Of a DNA stretch of 64,000 nucleotides, positions 14,601 through 25,200 are shown one piece after another (positions within the stretch are counted from its first letter, which is position 1; each line of letters opens with the position of its first letter). The notes below the pieces were generated by a model. That model was not told the DNA's origin, made no database searches, and worked only from the letters and a program-made list of their open reading frames with translations. The position numbers and the translations under genes were made by a program. The DNA comes from Trogon surrucura (taxonomy: Eukaryota > Chordata > Aves > Trogoniformes > Trogonidae), in the NCBI GenBank assembly GCA_020746105.1, contig CM036617.1, forward strand, positions 164,928,912 to 164,992,911, written 5' to 3'.

Positions 14601-15649
14601 AGAGGGGAGGGCAAGGGAAAGCAGAAGGGACAGCTGAACTGCTGCCTCACCTGAGACCAATGAGGCAAGGACATGGTTTCTGGGAGGCTGTGATGGAAAC
14701 CACACCACAGGGAATATTTCAAAGCAAATTCCAGAATATGCCATCCCAGGAGCAATTCTGCAAGAGGATGGACACGGCTTGGGTTTAATGTGTCGCCTTT
14801 GACTCACGAGAGAAAAAGTCACAAATCAGAGGCTTCAGGGCCATCCCCATGCAACAGGCAGCCAGAGAAAATCCACCAGCTGAGGTGAGCCCATCTGGAC
14901 CTGGCCAACAGCCCCAACTCCTGCAGAAAATTCCCAAAATCCCTTCCTGGGTGCTCCAAGGCAAATCCCTTCCGCTCCCTGTGCTGCCAGCAAACAATTT
15001 AAGCCCTTACAGCACGCACCGAGGAGTTAAGTGCTGCTTTACCATAGCCACAGTGAGCTTCCTGTGGTTGATCACACTTTGTGGCATCCATCCCTCTACT
15101 GCTTTCTCACCCACTCGCTGCTCGAGTGACTATACCCTTCTGACTGCAGGCTGAGAGCACGCCTCTCGTCGAGCAGCTAAACGGCCCAACTGCAGGAACG
15201 TGCAAGAGTTTCGCTACGACTCGGGCTTCACGTAATAAGGAGGATGTGGGCTACAGGATCTGGCCATATCCACTCCAGCAGCAGCTTCTCACATTTCCCC
15301 AGGTTTTCTCCCTCAGCCTCAGACTTTACTGACTGCATTAAAGACTATCAGCACCCAGACATCAGACAGAACACACCAATGTGCCATTTTCCTTTCCACC
15401 CATGCTGGTAAAGTGACTCTAAGACACATCTTGGTATGCCCAAGCATATGGCTGTTGCTGCTGCTGCACTGGATGGACCTTTAAAAGAAGAATGTGTTTC
15501 TCAACGTATCCTTGTTTTGGCTGTGGTTATTGCCTGGGATGCTGCTGTGAGTGAATGATGTGCCTGGATACACTGTGTCCAGTGAGTAATGTGACATGGA
15601 GATGCTAAAACTCAAGTTTGGAAGAGGCGCTGGGGTGGGGATTGAGGCT
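1..15649. other. Intergenic stretch upstream of MGAT3, no gene recognised
   Basis: I found no exon with recognisable protein similarity on either strand, and no RNA gene. The sequence is of moderate GC with many short chance ORFs. The longest is a 254-codon + strand frame at 4278-5042 and the next a 253-codon minus-strand frame at 13534-14295; neither resembles a family I know. There is a 22-base A run at 5589-5610. In mammals TAB1 lies upstream of MGAT3, so the far left could hold its 3' flank, but I could not identify its conserved C-terminal coding sequence here. Noncoding exons and enhancers cannot be excluded by reading alone. Confidence 0.6.
5589..5610. repeat. Poly(A) run, 22 bases
   Basis: An uninterrupted run of 22 A follows an AAC/AGC-rich stretch. 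It could be a simple repeat or a degenerate retroposon tail. I saw no recognisable element body upstream. Confidence 0.85.
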
Positions 15650-15989
15650 GGCAAGGCTGGGGAGAGCATGTGTTGGTGAGGGACTTTTTAGGATGTCAGG
15701 TAGTGGTAGGACTAGAGGGAATGGATTGAAGCTAGAGATGGATCGGTTCAGATTGAACGTAGGGAAAAAGTTCTTCCCCATGAGGGTGGTGAGACACTGG
15801 CACAGGTTGCCCAGAGAGGTGGTGGAAGTCCCATCCCTGGAAGTTTTTAAGGCCAGGCTGGATGGGGCTCTGGGTAACCTGGTGTAGTGTGGGATGTCCC
15901 TGCCCATGGCGGGGGGTTGGAACTAGATGATCTTTAAGGTCCCTTCCAACATTGACAATTCTATGATTCTATGATTCTATGATTCTATG
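15650..15989 (+). mobile_element. CR1 LINE 3' fragment with intact ORF2 C-terminus
   Basis: This is a 5'-truncated CR1 non-LTR retrotransposon copy in + orientation. The reading frame ending at 15887 carries the typical last part of CR1 ORF2, with motifs such as RFRLNVGKKFF, VVRHWHRLPREVVE and PSLEVFKARLDGALGNLV. It is followed by the conserved 3'UTR (a block around TGGAACTAGATGATCTTT) and four perfect ATTCTATG units at 15958-15989, the hallmark avian CR1 tail. The open frame and the perfect tail suggest a relatively young copy. The 5' boundary is approximate: similarity fades between about 15640 and 15690. Reverse transcriptase and endonuclease domains are absent, so the copy is not autonomous. 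Confidence 0.93.
15958..15989 (+). repeat. CR1 3' terminal octamer array (ATTCTATG)4
   Basis: Four exact copies of the 8-base unit ATTCTATG end the CR1 copy. CR1 elements end in short octamer repeats rather than poly(A), and the reverse transcriptase is thought to recognise this tail. Confidence 0.95.
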
Positions 15990-17251
15990 TGTCGACCTTG
16001 CCTTCCCCTTCATCATCCCCATGGGACCAGGGCTTCCTTCTCTGATGTGTAGATGCAGCTCCATTTTGGGGCATTTGGAAACTACGCAAATGAGAAACCC
16101 TGCTTTGCTGCACCATACTGCTCCTGCTTTCCCCACAGTACTTTTTAGCCCTCCCTCGGGAGCTCCCAGCAGGCCAGGACAGCAGGCAAGGTGAGATGCA
16201 AGTGGCACACAGGATGGGGAGGCAGCAGGCTCAGAGAAGCAGGGAGAGGAGTCGGTTTGACCACAGCCTGGTTAAGCAGGGGGAAATACTGTGTAGATGT
16301 CACAACAAGAAGAACTGTGGTCTGGTCATGGGAGACAGGTGATAGCTGAGGGGTGCTGTGTATAATGAGGAGGGGGTACCATGGTTGACTTTTCTGTAGG
16401 CTTTTTTCCTTGTCATGTTGTGGCAATTATGTTTACAAGACGAAATTAACACTCTTAAGTGTGAAGAGCAAAACTCAGCCCTCAGAAGGAAGGAGCAAAC
16501 CGCTTCCCTCCAGGAGGACACCTGCTTCTCTTTCACTGCAGCAACAGCTCTGTGCACCCCCAAGGGAGGTCTGCTGCACCCAAATCCGTGCTCCCAGCAT
16601 CTTCCCAGAGTCCTGTCATTGCATCCTTTTGCATTCCTTTTGATTTATCCTTATCTTTGTTTGGTCAATTCTGCACACTGCAGAAAAAGAATAATCCTCT
16701 GAGTTATTTGGTTTCCAAGGCTGAATGGTGATGATTTGTTGACTCATGTGTCCATCACTGGGAGAGCTGACAGGTACTGACCACTCCCAACATGGAGGGT
16801 GAAGTCCAACCTGAGCTCAAGCAGTGACAAGAACTGGAGAAATGAAGGTGGTAGACATTCTCCTTTTCTGTTTGTTGTTGCTCCTGAGGGGAAATCACCA
16901 GAAAGCTCCCCGCCAGGTGGCATTTTTTTTCCGCAAGAAGGGGTTTGCTGTCACACTCAGAACAGGTGATTCAGAGGAAGAGCACCCAGTGATACCAGGA
17001 CTCTCTGTGCCCTCCACTGCATATATGCAATTGCTTTTAGAGGCTTCTCCTGCCTTGCTGCAGAAATGCCTCTGAAGGCACTTCTTCATGTGTTTTTTCT
17101 TGACTTCGAGTGGGTTTTTTTACCAAATTTATGTAGAAACACATTCAGCTGCTGCCGGGCCAAAGTTTTGCTCAACTTTTATTTCACCCTTCTTCTGACA
17201 AGCTACCACTGACTCACTATTACTTATATCTCAGTTGCTCCTAGAGGAAGT

Positions 17252-17295
17252 GAGTGGTCTAAAACCATTCACCGAGTGGTCTAAAACCATTCAGC
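17252..17295. repeat. Direct tandem duplication, 22-base unit x2
   Basis: The unit GAGTGGTCTAAAACCATTCA plus two bases occurs twice head to tail. The copies differ only at the second-to-last base (CC versus GC). This looks like a recent local duplication with no evident function. Confidence 0.9.
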
Positions 17296-20200
17296 AAAAC
17301 GCAGTCCCACGCTGAACAGTTTGCAGGCTGGGGAGGCAGGACCTTAGCAGGTACAAGCAGCGTGACCTGGGCCAGGCAGGATGCCGGTGGCAGCAGATGC
17401 CATCACCTCTGCGTCCACCGCCTAAGGGCAACCCTGCCACGGATGCTGCCCTCCTTTGACCTCCCAGCTGTGGAAAGATCAGATTTTTCATGCTGCTCAG
17501 AATCACTCTGTAGTAGGAGATGATGATGAAACTCGATTTCTTCGCCTTTAAGGTCGCAAACTGAAAAAAAGCCAAATGCATTTCAGCAAATAATCCAAGG
17601 ATCAGGGCTGCCAGAAACCCCTAAGTGAGAGCAAACAATCCCTCTTGGGCAAAGTTCTACGTTACTCAACACCAGTTCAAGTTTAAAGGCATTTGTTTGT
17701 TTCTGTTACATACAAGGCATCCTTTTCTGGGCGGATTCTGTTATTAGGATTAGTTCCTGAGTATTTGTACCAGCACTTGTTCATCTTCCCGCTTGCTCAA
17801 CCACAGCTTGATTGCTGGAAATGGTGATTGCCACTGACTGTAATTTTTTTTCAGATCTGAGGTCTCAGAATGCTCAAGGAGGAGATAAATATCACTGTCT
17901 TATGTCATTTGCCTTGTGATCGATGATAGAACTGTCACTTTGTTGTTTTCCCCACCACCACCAGCAGTGCAAAATGAACAAGGGCATCAGATTTCAAGAC
18001 TGGTTGGCTCAAAGGGGGACTTTGTTTGCAGAGTCCAGCTTGAAAGGGTGTTAAAAGGACTGTAATCCCAAAGAGGGGGAAAAGAGGTGACCTTTTGGTG
18101 ATCTTCTGGGGAAAGTGCGACAGTGAAAGTTCAGCTCTGCGACCATTAACTCGGCTCCATAACTCAGTGTGAAGGAGTTAACCAAATGTCAAGTGACTTG
18201 CACACACGGATCCTGAGAATCACTTACCAGTAACAGCCACACAGTGAAAAAAAAAGATCACATAATAGTGACCGAGTGGGAAGTGTTTATAATTCCTCTG
18301 AGGAAAGGGACTGGCAGCGTTACCTCTTTTTGTAGCAGCAAACCCTTAGGCACAGCCCCTCGGATGTGAACCAGGTTCACCCAGAAGTGATGGAGAAGCA
18401 CCTTTCCACCCCCTGCCTTCGACTGGCAGGTTGCCAAAGCCCATCACATGCCTGACACCCTGCCCAGAGGCACTTGCCCACGCCACCCACTTTTGACACT
18501 GCCCAAGAAGAAGAAAATAGGGCCATGTCACGGATCCTTGCCACTAAAGCCTAAAAACCCCACGTGGGACAATGTTTTGCTTCAAAGCTTTGCGTGTGGC
18601 AAGGCAGTAGCACAGGGTGGGGAGGTGCAAATCGTCACGAGGCTGAGCACATCACTGAGGGCTTCACCTTGGCTTCTGTTGCAAGTACGGAAGTGTCTCG
18701 GTTAGCAAACAAGCTCAGCCAAGGGCTTGGTTGTGGCTGGGCGGTGTTTTATCTCGCTTCTCCCATCAGAATTCATTTGCACGCAGAGGTTTGGATTTTT
18801 AGACCATTTAAGGTTAACTCATTGCAATATGTTAATCGGCTGCTTTCCCGGAGGAGCAGCTGCCAACGGCGCGGTTTAGGGAGCGAGGAAAGCAGAAGTT
18901 GCTCTGCCAGCGGTTCGATGAACGGTATCTGCCGTGTTCATGCCTGGGGTCACTGCACACCCAGGGCATCCCTGCAGTGTGCTCTGCTCCTTCCCAGCCT
19001 CGCCAGCCCCACACATTGTGCCCTCCAGCTCAACCCCTCTCTCTCACCCCAGAGAGGAGCAGGAAGCATCCTTTATACCGTGACAGCAGAGGTGATCAGC
19101 TGTCCCAGGGCCCACAGGCGCACGCTCTGCTTTCTCCTTCTCTTCCCTACTCTTCTTTTTCTGCTCATCATGGAGCTCATCTGAATTGCTTTGCTGTAAG
19201 ATCTCTTCCTTGCTGACGGGTTTGGTTGAAATTGGCCGGTGGATTCAAACCATATCGTGGGCGGCTGATAGACAGGCAGATAGACAACGTGATTGCAAGA
19301 GCTTCGTTTCTGTAAGAAATCGGGCTAAAAATGACTCCTTATCCCAAAGGAGCTTGTCCAGCATGTCTCAGATTGAAGTATGCAAAGCAGAGAGAAAAGA
19401 TTACACAGGCAGCAATGGTTAGGGTGCTAATTCGAGATCCACAGTCAAATTTCTTCCCTACCACAGCCTCTCTGTTTGGCCTCCAGCAAATCACATTATT
19501 TTTCTAATCCTCTGTTCCTTTTACGTTAAACGGAGCCAAAGGTTTGGGGGGTTTAACTTTTGGAGATGGTGTGATGGCTAAGTAAATGAGAAATCATGAG
19601 GTGCTTGGATACTACATCTAAGCCTACAACCTCTGTCAGGTGCCACCAAAGCACATAGTAATATTAAAAAAAAAAAACAACCCCCCAAAAAAGTGCTTCT
19701 GCTGTCTGGGACCACAAATCCAGAACAACACAGGGTTGTAAATAAGATCCTGATTTGGAGGATGTACAGATACAGCTGTGCTGGCGTGAAGGAGGTACCA
19801 GCATGCTATTGCATCTGGTAACATATTAGCACATGCTGAAAAAACAGCCATCTGCATCATTCTGCTCTGGCGTCAGCCTGGGGATGAAGGGTAAAATCTT
19901 GTCTTTCCTTACACAAAGATTGAAAGGCGAATCTAAAATTCCCCCAAAATCTTTGTAGCGTGTAATAAAGGGACAAATACCTCCAGCAAGGTTGTGTCCC
20001 TAGATAGGAATACTTGGTGTGGCAAACACTGTTTGTCACAGGACAGGGGAGCTGTGGTATTGCAGCTGCCTCTCCATGTGCAGGGATGTTATTATGCCTC
20101 TAGATTTGTGGTCTGATGTTCCTGAATGTTTGCAATCTCTGGGTGATCCCGTAAGCCTTTAGTTTTATCACATTAACATGTAAAAGTGTTGGCTGTCTTC

Positions 20201-20422
20201 AAACCACTCCGGGGATAATATTTGAAGCAAAAGGATAATGTTTTATGAGAGACAGAGATCCAAAATAGCGATGCTTTCTTCCCATTAGTGCCAGCCACCC
20301 TTGATGGGTGTTCACTGGCTGGAGGGGAGATGAATGGGTGATTGCTGCCCATCCCTAATAGGATTTATGCTCCCAGAGCTGAAATCATCCACACGAGCAA
20401 GGCTAATGCCATCACTTGCCAT

Positions 20423-20427
<5 letters not shown>

Positions 20428-20453
<26 letters not shown>

Positions 20454-20456
20454 AAA
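20428..20456. repeat. Poly(A) run, 29 bases
   Basis: An uninterrupted run of 29 A. It could be the tail of a processed retrocopy, but I could not recognise a transcript-like body upstream, so it is listed as a simple repeat. Confidence 0.85.
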
Positions 20457-21839
20457 GCAGTCATGGGCTCAATGCAAATTGAATCACAGCTGCCAAATTC
20501 TCCCTGGGGGTGCAGAAGCTGAGGGCTCCCTTCAAGCCCAGTTTTCTGCCAGGGACCCACAGCTGTCCTGGAGAGCACCGTCCTGTGGGTGAGCGACTTC
20601 ATCCTAGACCCATGGGGATGGAGATGACGTCCTGTCTGCATGTTATCACTGATATGCTATTGCTGTCATCGAGATGGAGCCTTTTGGTGTCCTCAAGGAC
20701 TTGTGTTGGTGTGGTATTGTGTTCTGCCACACAGTTACTTCCCTCATATGGTGATAACTTGCTGTATCGTTGCCTCCCTCATTCGTACTCATTCTTTTCC
20801 CTCAGTATTTCTGCAATTCTCCTGAGGCATTTCTGCATCCAGCTGACCTCTGGCTGTCTCTAGTTATCCTTCTAGCTGAAAATGGGAAGTGGGGAAAATT
20901 CGCCTTCACTTATATTTTCTTTTTGCCTTAGCTCTGACGTGGTCTCTATCTTGGCTTTAAAACTCAAAATTGAGACTGCCCTCTTCCGAGGAAGCCCTCT
21001 CTGGTGCTGGCTAGGTAAGATGAGGAGAACAGGCAGAAGATCTGTCTGTAGGGCAGATTCCTGTGCATCCCCAGTGGGCTGCTATGAGCACCACTCAGAT
21101 GAACAGGCAGCAGAAGTTTAGCACAGCCGCTTCTTCCCTTCTCCCCATAGAGTTGCCCAGCTTGCCCATCTGATAAATGGCAGGTTGGATGGGCGTTGGC
21201 ACCAATGCTTTGTTTTTTTGTTTTCCCAAATTCCCACCAAATGGCGAGGAAGGGTGTACTCTGGTTCTGCTTCCTTTTGACCTCCCGTTAGCTCTGGGCT
21301 GCAGAGGGTGAGGTCCCACGCGTGCATTTCAGCGTGTTTGTAGCGGTGCTGTTCGGCCCCGGGAGCGGTGCGTGTTGGGGGAGCGTTTTGATTTGGCACA
21401 GCTTTGTTTTCCTTTCCAAAGATGGGCCTGATGAGGAAGAAGGCAGGGAAAAGTTGAATTAAGAAAAGGCAGCTCTTTGCGGTTGGGGCGCAGGACCGGG
21501 AGTCAGCAGGCGCAGGTTCTATTTCTGGCACCGCAGCAAAACTTCCTGGATGTCGCCGGGCAAGGCAGCTCAGCTCGCACATCTCCACCTCGCCCCGATC
21601 CACCCCCCCGCTCCCCGCTCCGCCGAAAAACGAGCGCTCCCGCTCCCCTCCCTCGCCCGCCGGCGCACCGGCGCACCGGCACGGAGGGGGCTGGCTCTGC
21701 CGTAGGGCTGGCGAGGCGGCACCGCGGCTCTGCCTCCACCCCGCAGCATCCTTGGAGGGGGGGGAACCGCCTGGCACCGCACTCGCTACCGCAGCCCGCT
21801 CAATAAAGCACCCTCGGCCCTGCCACGGACTACCCGCCG

Positions 21840-21853
21840 CCCCCCCCCCCCCC
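21840..21853. repeat. Poly(C) run, 14 bases
   Basis: A homopolymeric C tract inside the MGAT3 CpG island, followed by another C-rich block at about 21869-21875. Such runs are prone to length variation and assembly error. Confidence 0.85.
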
Positions 21854-22019
21854 GCCTCTACCCGCGGGCCCCCCCTACAAGGCGCTCCTTTGTGCGGGGA
21901 GGCGGGGAGGGGGTCGGCCGTGCCGTGCCCCGGGGGGGCGGGCGCGCCGGGGGAGGAGACAGGCGGGGAGGGCGGCACAAAAGGGGCTGCTGCAGCCCTG
22001 CCCGCCGCTGCCGGCGGGG

Positions 22020-22262
22020 GCTCGGCTCGCATCGGCTCCGCATCGCATCGCATCTTTTCCCGCGGCCGGGAGGAGGTGCCGGGCCGTTCCGCGGCGGAGG
22101 AGAAGGAGGAGGAAGAAGGCGGCGGGGGGCTGCGGGCTCGCCTCGCCTTGCCTCGCCGCGGCCGGCGCCGAGCCATGCCGGGGGGCGGCGGGCGGGCCGG
22201 GGGCGAGCCGCAGCCTCGCCCCGCCGGGGGCCCGGCGGGCACCGACGCTGCGCCAGCCGGGG
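22020..22262 (+). other. MGAT3: Probable MGAT3 5' exon (start approximate)
   Basis: The exon is inferred from the strong donor GTGAGT at 22263-22268 within the CpG island, on the same strand as the MGAT3 coding exon, whose acceptor (TTCCACAG) ends at 39418. The transcription start cannot be placed from sequence; 22020 is only a nominal left edge. A second donor, GTGAGC, begins 4 bases downstream at 22267. The exon would be mostly 5'UTR. It contains an ATG at 22175 that opens a short uORF. Extra noncoding exons inside the 17 kb intron are possible. Confidence 0.55.
22175..22262 (+). CDS. Upstream ORF in the MGAT3 leader (first part)
   Basis: An ATG with G at -3 opens a Gly/Pro/Ala-rich frame (MPGGGGRAGG...). 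It runs 29 codons plus one base to the donor at 22263. Spliced to the exon starting at 39419, the next codon is GGA and then TGA, and this TGA overlaps the MGAT3 start as ATGA (39420-39423). If the alternative donor at 22267 is used instead, the frame continues through GGT and GAG into the MGAT3 ATG, giving a 31-residue N-terminal extension. Composition is typical of CpG-island DNA, so protein function is doubtful; a translational control role is more plausible. It depends on the exon model being right. Confidence 0.35.
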
Positions 22263-25200
22263 GTGAGTGAGCGAACGGGCGGGCGGCGGCGCTGGGGGCG
22301 GCAGGGGGTGTGTGTGTGTGTGCAGCATCCGCCCGCCCTCCCCGGTGGAGCCGCCCCGGGGCTGCGGGAAGCGGCGGCGGGACCCCTCCTCGGTCAGCGC
22401 TCCCGCCCGCCGCCACCTGCAAGTTGTGCCTCGGCCCCGGGGTGCGGCGACATCCCCCGCGGGCACCGCTGGAGGGGCTTCCTCCACCGAGCCCCCACCT
22501 TCCCGCTCCTTATTTATTTATATTAGTGTTTTTTTTTTTTTTTATTCTTCCACCATCCCTTCCCCCCCTTCCATAATCCCGGCATCCCCTGCTAGGGAGC
22601 ATCGGCGATGGGGAGGAGGGAGGCGCTGCTGCCAGCCCCCTGCCCGCGGGTGAGGGCTCACCGGGGATGGAGGCACCCTCCGGCCGGGGCACTGCAGCCA
22701 AGGCCCATCTGCTGCTGCCCATGCTCGGGCTTGCGAGGAGGGCACGGGCTGGGGATGCGTGCCAAGCCTGCAGCAAGCAAGAAGGAGTAACAGGAGTGTG
22801 TGCGTGGGAGGGAAAACATACATACAAATATATGTGTATGATCATCATCAGACATCCCCTCTTCTCCCCGTCTCCATATCAGATGGCTGCAGTCCCTCCG
22901 TTGGGGGCTGGTCATGAAGAGACGCGGGCATTTAAGTTCTCACTGCTCACGCAGGGCTGTAGGGTTGTTTGTGGGTTGGAAATAGCTGTGTGTCCTGCTG
23001 GAGTGGCACAGGCTGGCATAGCTTTCTCCTTGTGTGAGTTTTGCTCCCTGGGTGAGTGTGACAAGGGTGATGGGGAACGCGGCATCTGCTGCAGCCCTAG
23101 ACTTCCTCAGACAGCTCAGCAAGGGAGGGAGCACAGAGCAGGATGGAGAGAGGCTCCTCTTGATGCCTCAGCCCCTGTCTTTCCTCTGGGGATTTCCAGG
23201 GGCTGTGTTTCTGTGTGCTGTGCCTAGATCACACAGGAGCCCTGCCTGTTTCCCAGAGCCAAAGGTGGGGTCTTGCACCTCTCCCTTCCACCCTGTGGCA
23301 GAGCTTGGGTCAGAAGAGAGCCTGTCTGGTCTCCAGCACACAGCGTGGGTGCTGAGCACCTCCCTTCCCAGAGAATGGCCTTCCAGTTAACTCCAGATCC
23401 CTCCCCTCGAGTGGGAAGTTCAAGCCCATGAAAACACTCGGTGGCACCAGTGCTAACAAGTACCTCTTGAGTCACCAGCAACCCCCAGCCCTGTGCAAAC
23501 TCAACTTCAAATTCCTGCCTACTCTTGCCCCTGTCTCCCCCACCCCAGCAGTGTGTGAGTCAGCAGGAACTTTTCAGGCCCCCTGCCCAAAGAGTGGCTG
23601 TCATGCTCTGTATATCCCCACCTGCAGAAGTAATGTTTGAGTCCAGGTGGAGCCTGTGATTTAGGAAACACTTGCAAGTCCTCATTGCTGCCAGCTCCTC
23701 TGAGAAGAGCTGAAATCAAGCAGGACCTGCCCTTGCTGGACCTGCGGTGAAGAGCCACCTTGGAGGGGAGGGAAAACCAGCAAGCTTCCAGCACACCTTT
23801 AGTTTCCAAAGCCTCTCTAGGCACAGCTGTAGGCCCTGTGCTGTTTTTATCAGCCCTAGTAGTAGTGCTGGGAACCCATTCTCCAAGCTGGGGAGGGAGA
23901 AGGGCAGCACTTTGAGCTACTCCTGGGGAGACTCCAGCCTCCCTGTAGCATTATAAAGCAAGCTTTGAATGAAAACCATTGCAAACTGCAGAAGAGGAGT
24001 GAAGCTGCAACTTTGCCACTGCATGTCATAGAAGTCACTTGAAGATTTATAGCTACTCTTACATCCTCAGGTTATTTTGCAGTAGCAGTAAGAAATCCAC
24101 TGCTGGGTATAACATTCCCTCCCTGCGAGGACTCTCGGTTATACCTGTGTAGCTTGTTTATTAATGCCCTAGATATGGCAATGATATCCTTAAGAAGAGG
24201 AAAGGGATTGTGGCTACCTGCAGGTGAGTTTTCTTGCCCTGTTCCCAAGGTAGTGGCTCAGCTGGTGCTTTTTGTGCTTTCACACCCTTGGTCATAGGTG
24301 CTGCTGATGCTCACCTCCATCAGAGGTGCTTAGAATATGGGGGATGGTTTCCAAACTGACTTCGGGGCCTGAGCTGCTACATGCTTCCTTTCTTCCCTGC
24401 AAAGGCCAGTGAGATTGGAGGAAGAGTTGCCCGTGTAGCACATGGGTTGCCTTACTGAGGAGGTCGAGAAGAGTAAGTGGAAAATGGTGTGTGTATTAGC
24501 ACAGGTATTAGCTTCAGGGGATGCTCAGGACTGTAAGCACTTATCTAGAGCGCTTGTGCCCAACGTGAGCCAGGGATAGCTGGTCTGGAGGATCTCAGAG
24601 CCTGGTTAACCTAGACCAGGTGCATGACACCAAGCAAAGATGCACTTGGCGTATTTGCCTGGGGAGTGTTACGTATGAAGCTTGTGTGCTCGTATGTTTC
24701 TCCATACACCCAGTGTTTACCTTTCTCCTTCTCCCACACACAACTGGTTAAGTGCGGTGTGACTTTGTGGCCTGCCAGATTGGCACAACATGTTTATTGC
24801 ATGTCTTTAAGGGATGTTTTAGTGACAAACGTGAGTGGGTGTTTGCTGGGCATGTGTAGCAGTGAGCACAGGTCCTGCTGGGTGGACTTTGGCACTGGGT
24901 GGAACATTTGCACTTTGCTTGAAGAGTTTATGCTCGCAATAAATGTGGTAGTATAAGCAGCTATGGGTGCAGCAGTTGTTCAGCAGCGTATGTGTAGATG
25001 TTGTTGTGTGTGTTCAGTGTGTGAAGGACGCCTTAGGACGGACAAGTTTCCCTCTCTGTGCCTCCCTTGTTTTGAACTCTCAACAAGCAGAGATAAACTG
25101 TGTCTCATGGCCCAACTTGTAGCTGAGTGTTGAGCTTGCTGTGTCTGAGCTTCCTCCTGTCTTGAGAATAGCATCTTTAAGGTGTACCGGCTATCAAAAA

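Larger units (their letters stand above)
15990..21450. other. Intergenic stretch between CR1 and CpG island, no gene recognised
   Basis: I saw no coding exon or RNA gene. The stretch contains a 22-base tandem duplication at 17252-17295 and a 29-base A run at 20428-20456. Short frames here have no recognisable domains. Confidence 0.6.
21450..22750. promoter_or_regulatory. CpG island, probable MGAT3 promoter
   Basis: GC content and CpG density rise sharply and stay high for over 1 kb, in contrast to AT-richer flanks. The island contains GC-box-like motifs (for example GGGGGGGCGGG near 21931-21942), a 14-base C run at 21840-21853 and many G tracts. It lies 17 kb upstream of the MGAT3 coding exon on the same strand and contains a good splice donor at 22263. 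No other gene is visible nearby. Assignment to MGAT3 is inferred from position and from the known two-part structure of the mammalian gene (noncoding 5' exon, single coding exon); no transcript evidence is available. A bidirectional promoter is possible. Confidence 0.75.

Noticed and set aside
20280..20456. Processed pseudogene ending in the 29-base A run
   Set aside because: No recognisable transcript body and no AATAAA placed as expected before the run; target-site duplications were not evident.
1..21450. TAB1 3' end expected upstream of MGAT3
   Set aside because: I looked for its conserved C-terminal coding sequence and did not recognise it. The gene may end before this window.
21118..22422. 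434-codon minus-strand frame across the CpG island
   Set aside because: Pro/Ala/Gly/Arg-rich composition is explained by CpG-island DNA with few stop codons; no domain, and it crosses the island edge into ordinary DNA.
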